This document shows, piece by piece, positions 1 through 9,384 of a stretch of 34,402 bases of DNA. Source of the DNA: an uncultured Caulobacteraceae bacterium (GTDB lineage Bacteria > Pseudomonadota > Alphaproteobacteria > Caulobacterales > Caulobacteraceae); the NCBI GenBank assembly GCA_903870555.1, contig CAIQDO010000174.1:1-34402 (forward strand), read 5' to 3'. Within the stretch, counting starts at the first letter, position 1. Every line of letters begins with the position of its first letter. Under the pieces are notes generated by a model that did not search any database, was not told the DNA's origin, and saw nothing but the letters and a program-made list of their open reading frames with translations. The translations under genes and the position numbers were made by a program.

Positions 1-2
1 CC

Positions 3-683
3 ACCCAGAGCGAACTCCTCGCCGTCGTGGAGACTCTCAACGCCGATCCGGCCATCCACGGCATCCTGGTGCAGCTTCCCCTGCCGCCGCACCTCGACGC
101 CAACGGCATTCTCGAACGGCTCAATCCGGACAAGGATGTCGACGGCCTGACGATGGTCAACGCCGGCCGCCTGGCCAGCGGCATGGTGGCCCTGACCCCG
201 TGCACGCCGCTGGGCTGCCTGATCCTGTTGCGCGAAGCGCTCGGCGACCTGACCGGGCTTCGTGCGGTGGTCCTGGGGCGTTCGGTGCTGGTAGGCCGGC
301 CGGTGGCCGGGTTGCTCCTGGCCGACAACTGCACGGTGACCATCGCCCATTCCCGGACGCGAGATCTCCCCGGCCTGTGCCGGCAGGCCGATATCCTCGT
401 CGCCGCGGTCGGCCGCCCGGAAATGGTTCGCGGCGACTGGATCAAGCCTGGGGCCGCGGTGATCGACGTCGGCATCAACCGGGTTCCGTTCCGGGATCCG
501 GTCAAGGCTGCCGAGGGGCGCACCCGTGTGGTGGGCGACGTGGCCTACAAAGAGGCTCGGGGCGTGGCCGGCTGGCTGACGCCTGTTCCAGGCGGGGTGG
601 GGCCGATGACCGTGGCTTGCCTGCTGCGGAACACCCTGACCGCGGCGCGCCGCCTGGCCGGTATCGCGGAAGGACCGCCTTGA
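3..683 (+). CDS. folD: Bifunctional methylenetetrahydrofolate dehydrogenase / methenyltetrahydrofolate cyclohydrolase, 5'-truncated by the window edge
   Basis: Open frame from base 3: [31 protein letters not shown]...DKDVDGL...PCTPLGC...[17 protein letters not shown]...GDVAY...[19 protein letters not shown], all typical FolD motifs. Confidence 0.96.
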   Translation, partial: TQSELLAVVETLNADPAIHGILVQLPLPPHLDANGILERLNPDKDVDGLTMVNAGRLASGMVALTPCTPLGCLILLREALGDLTGLRAVVLGRSVLVGRPVAGLLLADNCTVTIAHSRTRDLPGLCRQADILVAAVGRPEMVRGDWIKPGAAVIDVGINRVPFRDPVKAAEGRTRVVGDVAYKEARGVAGWLTPVPGGVGPMTVACLLRNTLTAARRLAGIAEGPP

Positions 684-1183
684 AGGCCCCAACCGCCGGC
701 AAGCGACGGAAATCCGTCGCTCGGCCGGAGGCGCGCGCCCAATATGCCGCTCTTCCCTATCGGGTCGAGCCAGACCTTGAAATCCTGCTCGTCACCTCGC
801 GCGAGACCGGCAGATGGGTGATTCCCAAGGGCTGGCCGATGAAGGGCAAGACCCGTCGCGAGGCGGCGGCTATCGAGGCGCTTGAGGAGGCCGGTGTCGA
901 GGGGCCGATGATCCGCAAGCCCGTCGGAGCCTATGACTATCTCAAGATCCTGCGGTCCGGTGAGAGCCAGCGGTGCCGGGTCACGGTCTTCGCCGTCGAG
1001 GTGACCGTCCAGCACGACACATGGCGGGAGCAGGACCAACGCAGCAGCCAGTGGTTCGATTGGGACGCGGCCGCGGCCGCCGTTCGCGAGCCGGGGCTAG
1101 GCCGCCTGATCCGCAAATTCGCCGTCGACGTGTCTTCGGGCCGCGCCCCCGCTCCGGTGTCCTTGGCGCCGCCGCCTGCCTAG
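680..1183 (+). CDS. NUDIX hydrolase
   Basis: Frame 2 protein [29 protein letters not shown]...[32 protein letters not shown] (Nudix box). TTG start overlaps the folD stop (TTGA), so the track's 200 start is probably too long. Confidence 0.9.
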   Translation: MKAPTAGKRRKSVARPEARAQYAALPYRVEPDLEILLVTSRETGRWVIPKGWPMKGKTRREAAAIEALEEAGVEGPMIRKPVGAYDYLKILRSGESQRCRVTVFAVEVTVQHDTWREQDQRSSQWFDWDAAAAAVREPGLGRLIRKFAVDVSSGRAPAPVSLAPPPA

Positions 1184-1229
1184 AGCACGATGATTTTTGA
1201 CGGAACCGTCAAAAATGAATCGTGCTCTA
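1181..1229. repeat. Long imperfect palindrome (hairpin 1), possible REP-like element or bidirectional terminator
   Basis: TAGAGCACGAT-GATTTTTGACGG aa CCGTCAAAAATGAATCGTGCTCTA. Arms of about 23 nt pair with one gap and one mismatch. Confidence 0.85.
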
Positions 1230-1241
1230 ACTTCAAAAAGA

Positions 1242-1293
1242 TAGAGCCTGACTCAGCCTTTAGATCTGTTCCGTCTAAAGGCGTCAGGCTCTA
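1242..1293. repeat. Second long palindrome (hairpin 2), possible REP-like element or bidirectional terminator
   Basis: TAGAGCCTGAC(TCA)GCCTTTAGA - tctgttccg - TCTAAAGGCGTCAGGCTCTA. 20-bp stem with a 3-nt bulge. Confidence 0.85.
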
Positions 1294-1914
1294 GCCTGCG
1301 CCTTTCGCGTCCACCCAGACCACCAACTCGCCCAGCACCTTCGCCACCGACTGACTGAAGGCAGCGGCGATGCCGCGAAGCGAATTCGACGAGGCCGGGG
1401 TTTCCGCCATGAACAGGCGGTGACGATCGTCGGTCATATCGCCTCGCCGGATCAGGGCCGCGTAGGCTTCGACGACCACGGTCGGGGCGGCGGCCGGGCC
1501 GTGGTTGTATCGCGCCTCGAAGGTGCGGACGTCCACCTTAAGCGTATAGTCGGCGCCGCTCGGCTCTCCAGGCGCGAGCAGCCGTGCGGGGCCGCGATGA
1601 CGATCGAAGGCGGTGGTCATCGCGGCCTCGAACAGGCTTGAGGCCGAGGTCACCCAGCGCGAGCCGGCTATGAACGCGGCCTGGTCGCCGTCGACGGTCA
1701 GGATTCGGTCGCTCGCGGCCGCCCGCTCGAACGTCAGGGAGGCGGCGCGGACCGCGAACTGACCGCGGGCATCGGGCGTCGGGCCTTCTGGCGTCGAAGT
1801 CGCTGACGGAAGGCCGAACCGGTAAAGTTGGGCCGGCTTGGTTTTTGGCAGCAGGGAAATGCACCCCGACAGGCACAGGGCGGCCATGGCGGTCGCCGCG
1901 ATCCGGACTTTCAT
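1291..1914 (-). CDS. ABC-type transport auxiliary lipoprotein (PqiC/LptX-like component of an Mla/MCE system)
   Basis: Signal peptide plus lipobox MKVRIAATAMAALCLSGC; last gene of an MlaE-F-D operon; 4-bp overlap with the upstream MCE gene. Confidence 0.8.
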   Translation of the reverse strand: MKVRIAATAMAALCLSGCISLLPKTKPAQLYRFGLPSATSTPEGPTPDARGQFAVRAASLTFERAAASDRILTVDGDQAAFIAGSRWVTSASSLFEAAMTTAFDRHRGPARLLAPGEPSGADYTLKVDVRTFEARYNHGPAAAPTVVVEAYAALIRRGDMTDDRHRLFMAETPASSNSLRGIAAAFSQSVAKVLGELVVWVDAKGAG

Positions 1915-2849
1915 GGCTTGACCTCGATTTCCTTGGCTGCCGGCTTGCTCAGCACGCCGCGGGGATTGGTCTGGACGTCGCTCAGCACCTGATCCAGGTG
2001 ATCGGTCGCCTTTTGCAGGCTCTCCAAGGTGGAGGTGAGCTGCGGCAGGCTGGTGGTGGCGAAGGTTTCCGTCGGCCCTTCGAGCTTGGTCAGGGTCGTC
2101 CGCAGCGCCTTTGCCGCCTCCTGGATTTCGCTCGCGGCGGCGCTCATTTTGACGAAAGTCTGGTGGCCGTCGCCGTCGACCAGGTTCTGTCCGGACTTCG
2201 CCAGGGCGGTGAATTCGCGGGTGGCGTCATCGGCGTCCTGCAGTGTCTTCTGGGCGTCCGCGATGATCGACTTGCGCTCGCGAAGCTCGGCGGTGACCGC
2301 CTGGATGTCGCTCATGGTCGCGCCGAGAGTCTTGATGTTCTGATCCGAAAACAGACGGTTGATTCGGTCCAGGGCCTCGACCGTCCGCTGGACGACAAAG
2401 CCCCCGCCGGCCAGCAGATCGGACAGGGCGTCCCTCTGGCTCATCATCCGGGGAATCTGGCCCTCGGGGACGGTGTTCTTCAGCAGCGGTTTGGACGGCG
2501 TGCCCGCGGTAATCTGGATGTAGTTGACCCCGGTGATGCCCAAGGGCTCGAGCGTCGCGTAGGAATCGGCGCGGATCGGGACGTCGGAGGTGACTCGTGA
2601 CCGCGCCACCACCAACTGGGAATTCTGCGGATCGAGCGCGATACGGCTGACATCTCCGACCTTGATGCCGTTGAAATGGACTTCGCCGCCCTGGGCGAGG
2701 CCGCGCACCGGGCCTTGGAAGACAATGTCGTAGACGTCGTAGTCGCGGCTGAACTTGCGCCCCGCCAGCAGGACCACGAAGACGATCAGCCCCGTGACCA
2801 GAATTGCTGAAATCAGGCCGACGAGGAAGTAGTTGGCGTTGCGTTCCAT
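1911..2849 (-). CDS. MlaD-family (MCE domain) lipid transport substrate-binding protein
   Basis: MERNANYFLVGLISAILVTGLIVFVVLLAGRKF...YDIVFQGPVRGLAQGGEVHFNGIKVGDVSRIALDP: N-terminal TM followed by MCE domain. Confidence 0.92.
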   Translation of the reverse strand: MERNANYFLVGLISAILVTGLIVFVVLLAGRKFSRDYDVYDIVFQGPVRGLAQGGEVHFNGIKVGDVSRIALDPQNSQLVVARSRVTSDVPIRADSYATLEPLGITGVNYIQITAGTPSKPLLKNTVPEGQIPRMMSQRDALSDLLAGGGFVVQRTVEALDRINRLFSDQNIKTLGATMSDIQAVTAELRERKSIIADAQKTLQDADDATREFTALAKSGQNLVDGDGHQTFVKMSAAASEIQEAAKALRTTLTKLEGPTETFATTSLPQLTSTLESLQKATDHLDQVLSDVQTNPRGVLSKPAAKEIEVKP

Positions 2850-3667
2850 CAGCCAGCAGCCTCCGCGATTGCACGATCCCGTCCGCTCGACGCGGCGCGC
2901 CCGCGCGCGCCGTGGAAATAGGCCTGGATCCAGGGATGGTCGGATGTCTCAAGTTCGCGCACCGGGGCCATCGCCACCACCTTCTTGTCGGCGATGACCG
3001 CCACCTGATCAGTGATCTTGTACAGGCTGTCGAGGTCGTGCGTGATCATGAACACCGTCAGACGAAGGCCGTCCGACAACTCGTCGATCAGGGTGTCGAA
3101 GGCCGCCGCGCTGATCGGGTCGAGGCCGGAGGTCGGCTCGTCGAGGAAGAGCAGCTCCGGATCGAGCGCCAGGGCACGCGCCAGGCTGGCGCGCTTGATC
3201 ATCCCGCCCGACAGTTCGGAGGGTTTCAAGGCGCCTGACCCGGCGGGCAGGCCTGCCAGGGCGATCTTCAGGTCGGCCAGTTCGCCAATCTCGCGTCTTG
3301 AGAGGCGGCTGTGCTCGATCATCGGCGCCGAGACGTTTTCCTTCACCGTCAGGTTCGACCACAGGGCGCCTTGCTGGAAGAGCACGCCCCACCGTCGCTC
3401 GATCGCCGTCCATTGCCGTCGTTTGGCGTAGCGGATGTCCTGGCCGAAGATCTTGACCGAGCCCCCCTGCGGCTCCCTCAGGCCGATGATGGTGTTGAGG
3501 AGGACCGACTTTCCCGAACCCGATCCGCCGACCACGCCGACCACCTGTCCACGCGGTATCGTCAGGTCGAGGCCGTCGTGAACGACCTTGTCGCCGAACC
3601 GCGACACAAGGCCCCGAACCTCGATCGGGGGTTCTGCCTCGTTAAGAGGGGTGTCCTGTTCGCTCAT
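2849..3667 (-). CDS. MlaF-like ABC transporter ATP-binding protein
   Basis: MSEQDTPLNEAEPPIEVRGLVSRFGDKVVHDGLDLTIPRGQVVGVVGGSGSGKSVLLNTIIGL...LSGGMIKRASLARALALDPELLFLDEPTSGLDP. ATG at 3667 overlaps the upstream permease stop (ATGA). Confidence 0.93.
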   Translation of the reverse strand: MSEQDTPLNEAEPPIEVRGLVSRFGDKVVHDGLDLTIPRGQVVGVVGGSGSGKSVLLNTIIGLREPQGGSVKIFGQDIRYAKRRQWTAIERRWGVLFQQGALWSNLTVKENVSAPMIEHSRLSRREIGELADLKIALAGLPAGSGALKPSELSGGMIKRASLARALALDPELLFLDEPTSGLDPISAAAFDTLIDELSDGLRLTVFMITHDLDSLYKITDQVAVIADKKVVAMAPVRELETSDHPWIQAYFHGARGRAASSGRDRAIAEAAG

Positions 3668-4782
3668 ACGTTGAGCTTCATGTAGATCAGCGCGAACACC
3701 GCATCGATCAGGATCGCCGAGAAGATCGCCTGCACCACGGCCGACGTCACATGCCGGCCAAGCGATTCCACGTCGCCGCCGACATCGAGTCCCTGTTTGC
3801 AACCGATCGCCGCGATCACCACGGCCATCACCGGCGCCTTGGACATTCCCACCCAAAAGTGGGTGAGACCGACGTTATCGACCAGTCGCTGGAAGAACAC
3901 CGTTGGACTGAGATTGAGCACGGTGACGGTGACTAGCAGGCCGCCGGCCAGCCCGGCCAGGGTCGCCACGAACACAAGCAGCGGAATGGTCATCAGAAGG
4001 GCCAGGAAGCGCGGGAAGATCAAGGCGTCGAAGGGATCGACACCGAGCACCCGCATGGCGTCGATCTCCTGATTCATCTTCATCGAGCCGATCTCGGCGG
4101 CAAAGGACGAGGCCGACCGGCCCGCCAGCAGGAGGGCGGTTATCAGGACATTGAATTCCCGCAGCACCGAAATGCCGATCAGTTCGACGGCGAACACCTG
4201 GGCGCCGAACTGGCGCAGCAGATTGGCGCCGAGCAGGCCGACGACCGAGCCGATGAAAAACGTCGTGGTCGCGACGATGGGCAGGGCGTCCAGCCCGGCG
4301 CGCTCGGCCAGGGAGAATACCGCGATCCAGCGGATCTTGCGTGGGTTGGCCATCGCCCGGCCGATCGCCACCCATAGATGACCATTGAAAATGATCAGGT
4401 CGGCCAGGCTCGCGCCGAAGTCTACGACCCCACGGCCGATGCGATCGAACAGGTCGTAGAACGGTCGGCTGCGGCGGCGCCGGGCGGCGGGTTCGGCCTT
4501 GCTGGCGTCGGCGACCATCTTGAACAGGCGTTGGATTTCTGGCGGCGCCAGGATGCGGCTGTCATCGGTCGCGCCGCCGAGGGCCCGATGCACCTCATAG
4601 GCGCCAGAGGTGTCGAAACGCCCGGTTTGGCTCAGGTCGACCTTGCAGGTCTCTTTATCGGCGAGCGCCTTGCCGAGGCGTTGCGCGGCTCGGCCCATTT
4701 CCACGGCGGTCCAATCGCCGGTGAGGACGGCGACGACCCCTGCTTCCGATGTCTCGATACGGAAGTCGGCGGCCTGTGGCAT
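3664..4782 (-). CDS. MlaE-family permease with N-terminal STAS domain
   Basis: C-terminal MlaE permease (LPIVATTTFFIGSVVGLLGANLLRQFGAQVFAVELIGISVLREFNVLITALLLAGRSASSFAAEIGSMK) preceded by a STAS-like segment (FRIETSEAGVVAVLTGDWTAVEMGRAAQRL...VDLSQTGRFDTSGAYEVHRAL). Preferred start MPQAADFRIE at 4782. Confidence 0.92.
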   Translation of the reverse strand: MPQAADFRIETSEAGVVAVLTGDWTAVEMGRAAQRLGKALADKETCKVDLSQTGRFDTSGAYEVHRALGGATDDSRILAPPEIQRLFKMVADASKAEPAARRRRSRPFYDLFDRIGRGVVDFGASLADLIIFNGHLWVAIGRAMANPRKIRWIAVFSLAERAGLDALPIVATTTFFIGSVVGLLGANLLRQFGAQVFAVELIGISVLREFNVLITALLLAGRSASSFAAEIGSMKMNQEIDAMRVLGVDPFDALIFPRFLALLMTIPLLVFVATLAGLAGGLLVTVTVLNLSPTVFFQRLVDNVGLTHFWVGMSKAPVMAVVIAAIGCKQGLDVGGDVESLGRHVTSAVVQAIFSAILIDAVFALIYMKLNV

Positions 4783-4911
4783 GAGTCGTCGATATCCTGA
4801 AAACACCCCGTCCGCGTCCGATGGCTGTCGAACGCCAATAGAGGTCACCCTAGCAGAGCTTGGCGGCGCCGCCAAAGCATAGACGTGTGACGCGGTGAAA
4901 CGTTCCGCGCT

Positions 4912-6342
4912 TCAAATGACTCGGGGACGGGGGGCGTGGACGATGCGCAGTAGGTTGGCGGCGCCCGGCGCGCCCCTGGGCGGACCGGCCACGATCACCA
5001 CCCGCGCGCCAGCCGCCGCCAGGCCGAGATCAGCCGCCATATGGGCCGCTTCTTCGGTCATGGCCGTGATGTTGCGGGGCTGTTCGGCCACCCGAGGTTC
5101 AAGACCCCAGACGAGGCTGAGAGCCCGCGCCACCCGACTGTCGGGGGTGATGGCCAGGATCGTGTTGCCCGGCCTCTCCCGGGCCATCCTCCGGGCGGTC
5201 GCGCCGGTATTGGTATAGGCCACCAGGCAGGCGCTGGACCGGCCCTGGGCCGCGCGCACCGCCGCCGCGATCAACGCGTCGACGTCCTCGTCATCTTCGC
5301 GGTCGTTCTCGGCCCGCATCAGGCGGGGCCAGTTGGCGTCGGCCTCAACGCGCCGGATGATGGCGTCCATCATCGACACGGTTTCGCGAGGCCAGGCCCC
5401 CACCGCCGATTCGGCGGACAGCATCAGCGCATCCGCGCCTTCATAGACCCCGCCGGCCACGTCGGAGGCCTCGGCCCGGGTGGGGGAGGGATTGCTCGTC
5501 ATGGATTCAAGCATCTGGGTGGCGATGATCACCGGCACGCCGCGGCGACGGGCCGCCCGCACGATGGTCTTTTGCGCCACGGGCACCTCTTGCGGAGCCA
5601 GTTCCACCCCAAGGTCGCCCCGGGCCACCATCACGCCGTCGCTGACATCCAGGATTTCCTCGAGATTGCGCAGACCCGCGGGCTTCTCGATCTTGGCCAG
5701 GATCGCGGCCCTGCCGTTCACCAGGCGGCGAAGGTCGGCCATGTCCGCGGCGTGCTGCACGAACGACAGGGCCACCCAGTCGACCCCGATACGCAGGGCG
5801 AATTCCAGGTCGGCGCGGTCCTTGTCGGTGAGGGCGGGCACCGGAATGGTCACGCCGGGGACGGCGAGCCCCTTATGGTTGGACAGACGCTCGCCCGACA
5901 TCACCTCGCAGTCGGCGAAGCCGTCTCCCACGGAGACCACTCGCAGCCGTGTCTTGCCGTCGTCGAGAACGACGGAAACATCGGGCGCCAAGATCCTGAA
6001 GACTTCTGGGTGAGGCAACTGGACCCGGCGGGAATCGCCGGGCGTGGGATCGAGGTCGAGACGCAGCGCCTGGCCGGCGGCGATGGCGATCGAACCCTCT
6101 TGGAAATCTCCCAGCCGAAATTTCGGGCCCTGGAGATCCGCCAGCGCCGCGAGAGGCCTGCCTATCGCCGTTTCGGCGGCCCGGACGGCGGCGAGCGCCT
6201 CGGCGTGGGTTTCATGAGCGCCATGACTGAAGTTGAGGCGGAATACGTCCACTCCGCCCCGGGCGAGTTCAAGCACCATGGCCGGCGCGCGACTGGCCGG
6301 GCCGAGAGTGGCGACAATGCGGGTGCGACGTTGACGGATCAT
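4912..6342 (-). CDS. pyk: Pyruvate kinase
   Basis: MIRQRRTRIVATLGPASRAPAMVLELARGGVDVFRLNFSHG...ADLQGPKFRLGDF...KIEKPAGLRNLEEILDVSDGVMVARGDLGVE...TRAEASDVAGGVYEGADALMLSAESAVGAWP. Confidence 0.97.
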   Translation of the reverse strand: MIRQRRTRIVATLGPASRAPAMVLELARGGVDVFRLNFSHGAHETHAEALAAVRAAETAIGRPLAALADLQGPKFRLGDFQEGSIAIAAGQALRLDLDPTPGDSRRVQLPHPEVFRILAPDVSVVLDDGKTRLRVVSVGDGFADCEVMSGERLSNHKGLAVPGVTIPVPALTDKDRADLEFALRIGVDWVALSFVQHAADMADLRRLVNGRAAILAKIEKPAGLRNLEEILDVSDGVMVARGDLGVELAPQEVPVAQKTIVRAARRRGVPVIIATQMLESMTSNPSPTRAEASDVAGGVYEGADALMLSAESAVGAWPRETVSMMDAIIRRVEADANWPRLMRAENDREDDEDVDALIAAAVRAAQGRSSACLVAYTNTGATARRMARERPGNTILAITPDSRVARALSLVWGLEPRVAEQPRNITAMTEEAAHMAADLGLAAAGARVVIVAGPPRGAPGAANLLRIVHAPRPRVI

Positions 6343-6413
6343 GGGCGCGCCCTTAGCCCAAAAACGGGCTGGACACGAACCCGGTTCGCCTAAGGCCGAA
6401 CAGCAATTTCATC

Positions 6414-8687
6414 TCACGAAGCCAAGACCGCCCTCGCGGAGTCCAGTTTCTCGGTCAGGGCGTCGAGTGTCGCGGCGGTGCGGATGATGAACTCGGCCGC
6501 CTCGGCCCAGCGGCGGCTTTCGATCGCCTCGCGAATTCCTGGCAATGTCTTGGCGCCATAGCCGGTCAGCATTCCCGGCGCATAGAGCATGTGGCGATAC
6601 CAAGGCCGCCCCGGAAGGCCGCGAGAATCGATCAGTGCTTGCTCGGCGCCCTGCAGGATCGAATCGGCCCGCTCGGCCTTCACCGTGGAAACCGGAGCGG
6701 CGGCCGCGCTGTCGTAGGCCTGAGCGCTCAGTTTCAGCCGTCCAATCGCGGCGTCCAGCGGCGCGAAGTCGAGGGGCGGCGCCGCCACCTCGCGGTCGGG
6801 CGATCCGCTGGACTTGGTGGGATCGGCGGTCAAGGCGAAGGCCTTCTGATCGATCAGCCGGTTGATCGTCGTCGAGTGCTCTCGTGAGGTCCCGACGAGC
6901 GTCTTCAACGCCTCGGTCTGCGCCGCGACGGTGGCGGCCAGATCGCCGAACTGGAACGGCGCCAGGTCGGCGTTGGCGGACCGCAGCACCAGCCGTCCAG
7001 CCGTCTTGGCCAGGGTCACGCTGTAGGCGAACCCCGGGTCGCCGAAACGGGCGTAGTGTTCATAGGTGTCGTAGGCCGAATGGTAGACTCCGCCCGATTG
7101 GCCCTCGCCCTCGTAGCCGAAGTTGATTGAGGCGACCCCCAAATGCTGCACGAAAGGGGTGTAGTCGGAGCCGGACCCAAGATCCCCGACGGGAAGGTCG
7201 CCGCCGTCCCGGGCGATCCTGGCCTGCGCCTTCAGTTCGGCGCTGGCCTCGGGGGCCAGCGCCCTCACCTGGATCTCCGCGAGCGCACGGTCTCTGACGC
7301 TTCCGCCGGTCTCGGGGTCGGTCACGGCCCCGGCAGCCTCGTCGACAAGCTTGCGCAGGGAATAGCTGGCCTCGACGCTGAGCAGGCCACGATTGCTGCC
7401 GTCTGTGTTGAGGTAGACCACCGCCTTGGACTGCAGTTCCGTCGCATGGGTCTCGGCCCATTCCGTGGAGCCCAGCAGGCCCGGCTCCTCGCCGTCCCAG
7501 CTGGCGTAAACCAAGGTTCGAGCGGGCCGCCACCCCGTCTTGGCCAGGGCGCCGATCGACTTGGCCTCCTCCATCAGGGCGATCTGGCCCGACAGCGGAT
7601 CCTCCGCCCCGAACACCCAGCCGTCGCGGTGGTTGCCGCGAACCACCCATTTGTCGGGCTCGCGGGCGCCTTTCATCACGGCGATGACATCGTAGAGCGT
7701 TTTCTGATCCCAGTTGGACTCGACCATCAGCCGCGCCTTCGCCCCGGCGCCCCCGACATGGTAGGTGAAGGGCAGGGATCCGCGCCAGCTCCTGGGCGCG
7801 ACAGGCCCGTCGAGCGCGGCGAGGAAGTGCTGGGCGTCGCCCCAGGACACCGGCAGCACGGGGATTTTCAGGATGGTTTTGGCGTCGGCGATCGCAAGGC
7901 GCGGTGCGCCTGGAATGGAGCCGTAGCCAGGGGTTAGCGGGTCGCCCGGCTCAACGGGCAGGTCCTGAACGGAGCCGCGTTGCAGCCCGCGTTCCGGACG
8001 GAACGCGCCTGCCGGGTAGGCGTCGCCCGCCCCGTACCCGTCATCAGCCGGATCGGAATAGATGATGCAAGCAACCGCCCCGTGTTCCTGCGCCAGTTTC
8101 GGTTTCAGTCCGCGCCATCCCGCGCCGTAGCGGGCGATGACAATCTTGCCCTTCACGTCCAGGCCGAGACGCTGCAGCGCCTCGTAGTCGGCGGGCATGC
8201 CATAGTTGACGTAGATCAGCGGAGCGGTGACGTCGCCGTCGGCGGCGTAAGCCACATAGGCGGGCAGGCCACCAGCCTGGTGGGCGGAACTGTCGTCGCC
8301 CGCGACCGCCGGCTCGGTCAGAGTGGCGGCAAACGGTGACGCACCCAGCAATTCAAGGCGTTCGGCCTTCGGGGTCGGGTACAGCACGCTGAAGGTCTCG
8401 ATGTGGGCGTCCCAGCCCCAGGCCTTAAACTGGGCCAAGGTGTATTCGGCATTGGCCTTATCGTGCGGCGAGCCGACCTGGTTTGGCTCGGCCGCCATCA
8501 GCTTGAGGCGCTCACGAAGGGCGTCGGCCGACAGGCCCGAATCGAAACGCGCCTCTAGCGCCAGTTCCGCCGCCGCCGACGGCGCCGAGAAGCCGAGCAT
8601 GCGGGGCGCGTCGGCCCCGAAGGCGACCGATCCGATGGCCGAAGCCGCCACGCCGGCCAGCAGGCCCGCCACTGATCGAATCCGCAT
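6414..8687 (-). CDS. Secreted M28-family metallopeptidase with transferrin-receptor-like dimerisation domain (glutamate carboxypeptidase II / NAALADase-like)
   Basis: Signal peptide MRIRSVAGLLAGVAASAIGSVAFGADA; PA-domain region; VVRGNHRDGWVFGAEDPLSGQIALMEEAKSIG, YASWDGEEPGLLGSTEWAE, GSGSDYTPFVQHLGVASINFGYEGEGQSGGVYHSAYDTYEHYARFGDP. Start at 8687, not the track's 9311. Confidence 0.9.
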   Translation of the reverse strand: MRIRSVAGLLAGVAASAIGSVAFGADAPRMLGFSAPSAAAELALEARFDSGLSADALRERLKLMAAEPNQVGSPHDKANAEYTLAQFKAWGWDAHIETFSVLYPTPKAERLELLGASPFAATLTEPAVAGDDSSAHQAGGLPAYVAYAADGDVTAPLIYVNYGMPADYEALQRLGLDVKGKIVIARYGAGWRGLKPKLAQEHGAVACIIYSDPADDGYGAGDAYPAGAFRPERGLQRGSVQDLPVEPGDPLTPGYGSIPGAPRLAIADAKTILKIPVLPVSWGDAQHFLAALDGPVAPRSWRGSLPFTYHVGGAGAKARLMVESNWDQKTLYDVIAVMKGAREPDKWVVRGNHRDGWVFGAEDPLSGQIALMEEAKSIGALAKTGWRPARTLVYASWDGEEPGLLGSTEWAETHATELQSKAVVYLNTDGSNRGLLSVEASYSLRKLVDEAAGAVTDPETGGSVRDRALAEIQVRALAPEASAELKAQARIARDGGDLPVGDLGSGSDYTPFVQHLGVASINFGYEGEGQSGGVYHSAYDTYEHYARFGDPGFAYSVTLAKTAGRLVLRSANADLAPFQFGDLAATVAAQTEALKTLVGTSREHSTTINRLIDQKAFALTADPTKSSGSPDREVAAPPLDFAPLDAAIGRLKLSAQAYDSAAAAPVSTVKAERADSILQGAEQALIDSRGLPGRPWYRHMLYAPGMLTGYGAKTLPGIREAIESRRWAEAAEFIIRTAATLDALTEKLDSARAVLAS

Positions 8688-8894
8688 CGCCGTCTCCTCG
8701 CCACAACCAAACAGGCTGACAGCTAACACCCAGTCGCCGCGTCGCCAATTGTTCCTCTTCGGCCACTCAAAGGCGCCTTCCGCTTTCCATCGTTGCGTCA
8801 CTCGCCAGGACGCATTGCCCCAGCCGGGGTTTTTGTTGTAAGCGCCCCTCTCGCGAGCGGGTTGGGGCCCGGGGCGGCAGGGTGTGAGGCGTCG

Positions 8895-9323
8895 ATGCAA
8901 GAGTCGTCCACGGATTTGCGGGAAGCCGACTACGTTCCGTCGGAAGACGAGCCGTTCATGAACGAACGGCAACTGCAATTCTTCAAAAGAAAATTGCTTG
9001 ATTGGAAAGACGACATTCTGCGTGGGGCACGGGAAACCGTCAGCCACCTGCAGAAGGAAACCGAGAATCATCCAGATCTCGCTGACCGGGCGTCTTCGGA
9101 AACCGATCGGGCATTGGAGCTGCGCACGCGCGATCGCCAGCGAAAGCTGATTTCGAAGATCGACGAGGCTCTGAGGCGAATCGAGGAGCGCGACTATGGG
9201 TACTGCGAGGAAACCGGCGAGCCGATCGGCATCGCTCGTCTGATGGCACGGCCGATCGCCACGCTGGGGCTTGAGGCGCAGGAACGCCACGAGCGACGCG
9301 AACGCGTGCACCGGGACGACTGA
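8895..9323 (+). CDS. dksA: DksA/TraR-family RNA polymerase-binding transcription factor with a degenerate zinc finger
   Basis: MQESSTDLREADYVPSEDEPFMNERQLQFFKRKLLDWKDDILRGARETVSHLQKE...DLADRASSETDRALELRTRDRQRKLISKIDEALRRIEERDYGYCEETGEPIGIARLMARPIATLGLEAQERHERRER. Confidence 0.92.
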   Translation: MQESSTDLREADYVPSEDEPFMNERQLQFFKRKLLDWKDDILRGARETVSHLQKETENHPDLADRASSETDRALELRTRDRQRKLISKIDEALRRIEERDYGYCEETGEPIGIARLMARPIATLGLEAQERHERRERVHRDD

Positions 9324-9384
9324 ACCGGTCCCCGCCGCGAGGATCGGGTTTCCAAGGCCCGGCGTTCGCCGCTAAAGGCAACCC

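Noticed and set aside
5041-6393. 450-aa plus-strand ORF
   Set aside because: Antisense shadow of pyruvate kinase.
6414-9311. N-terminal extension of the M28 peptidase ORF (8688-9311)
   Set aside because: Runs antisense through the dksA-like gene; a clear signal peptide begins at 8687, so the extension is just an open frame.
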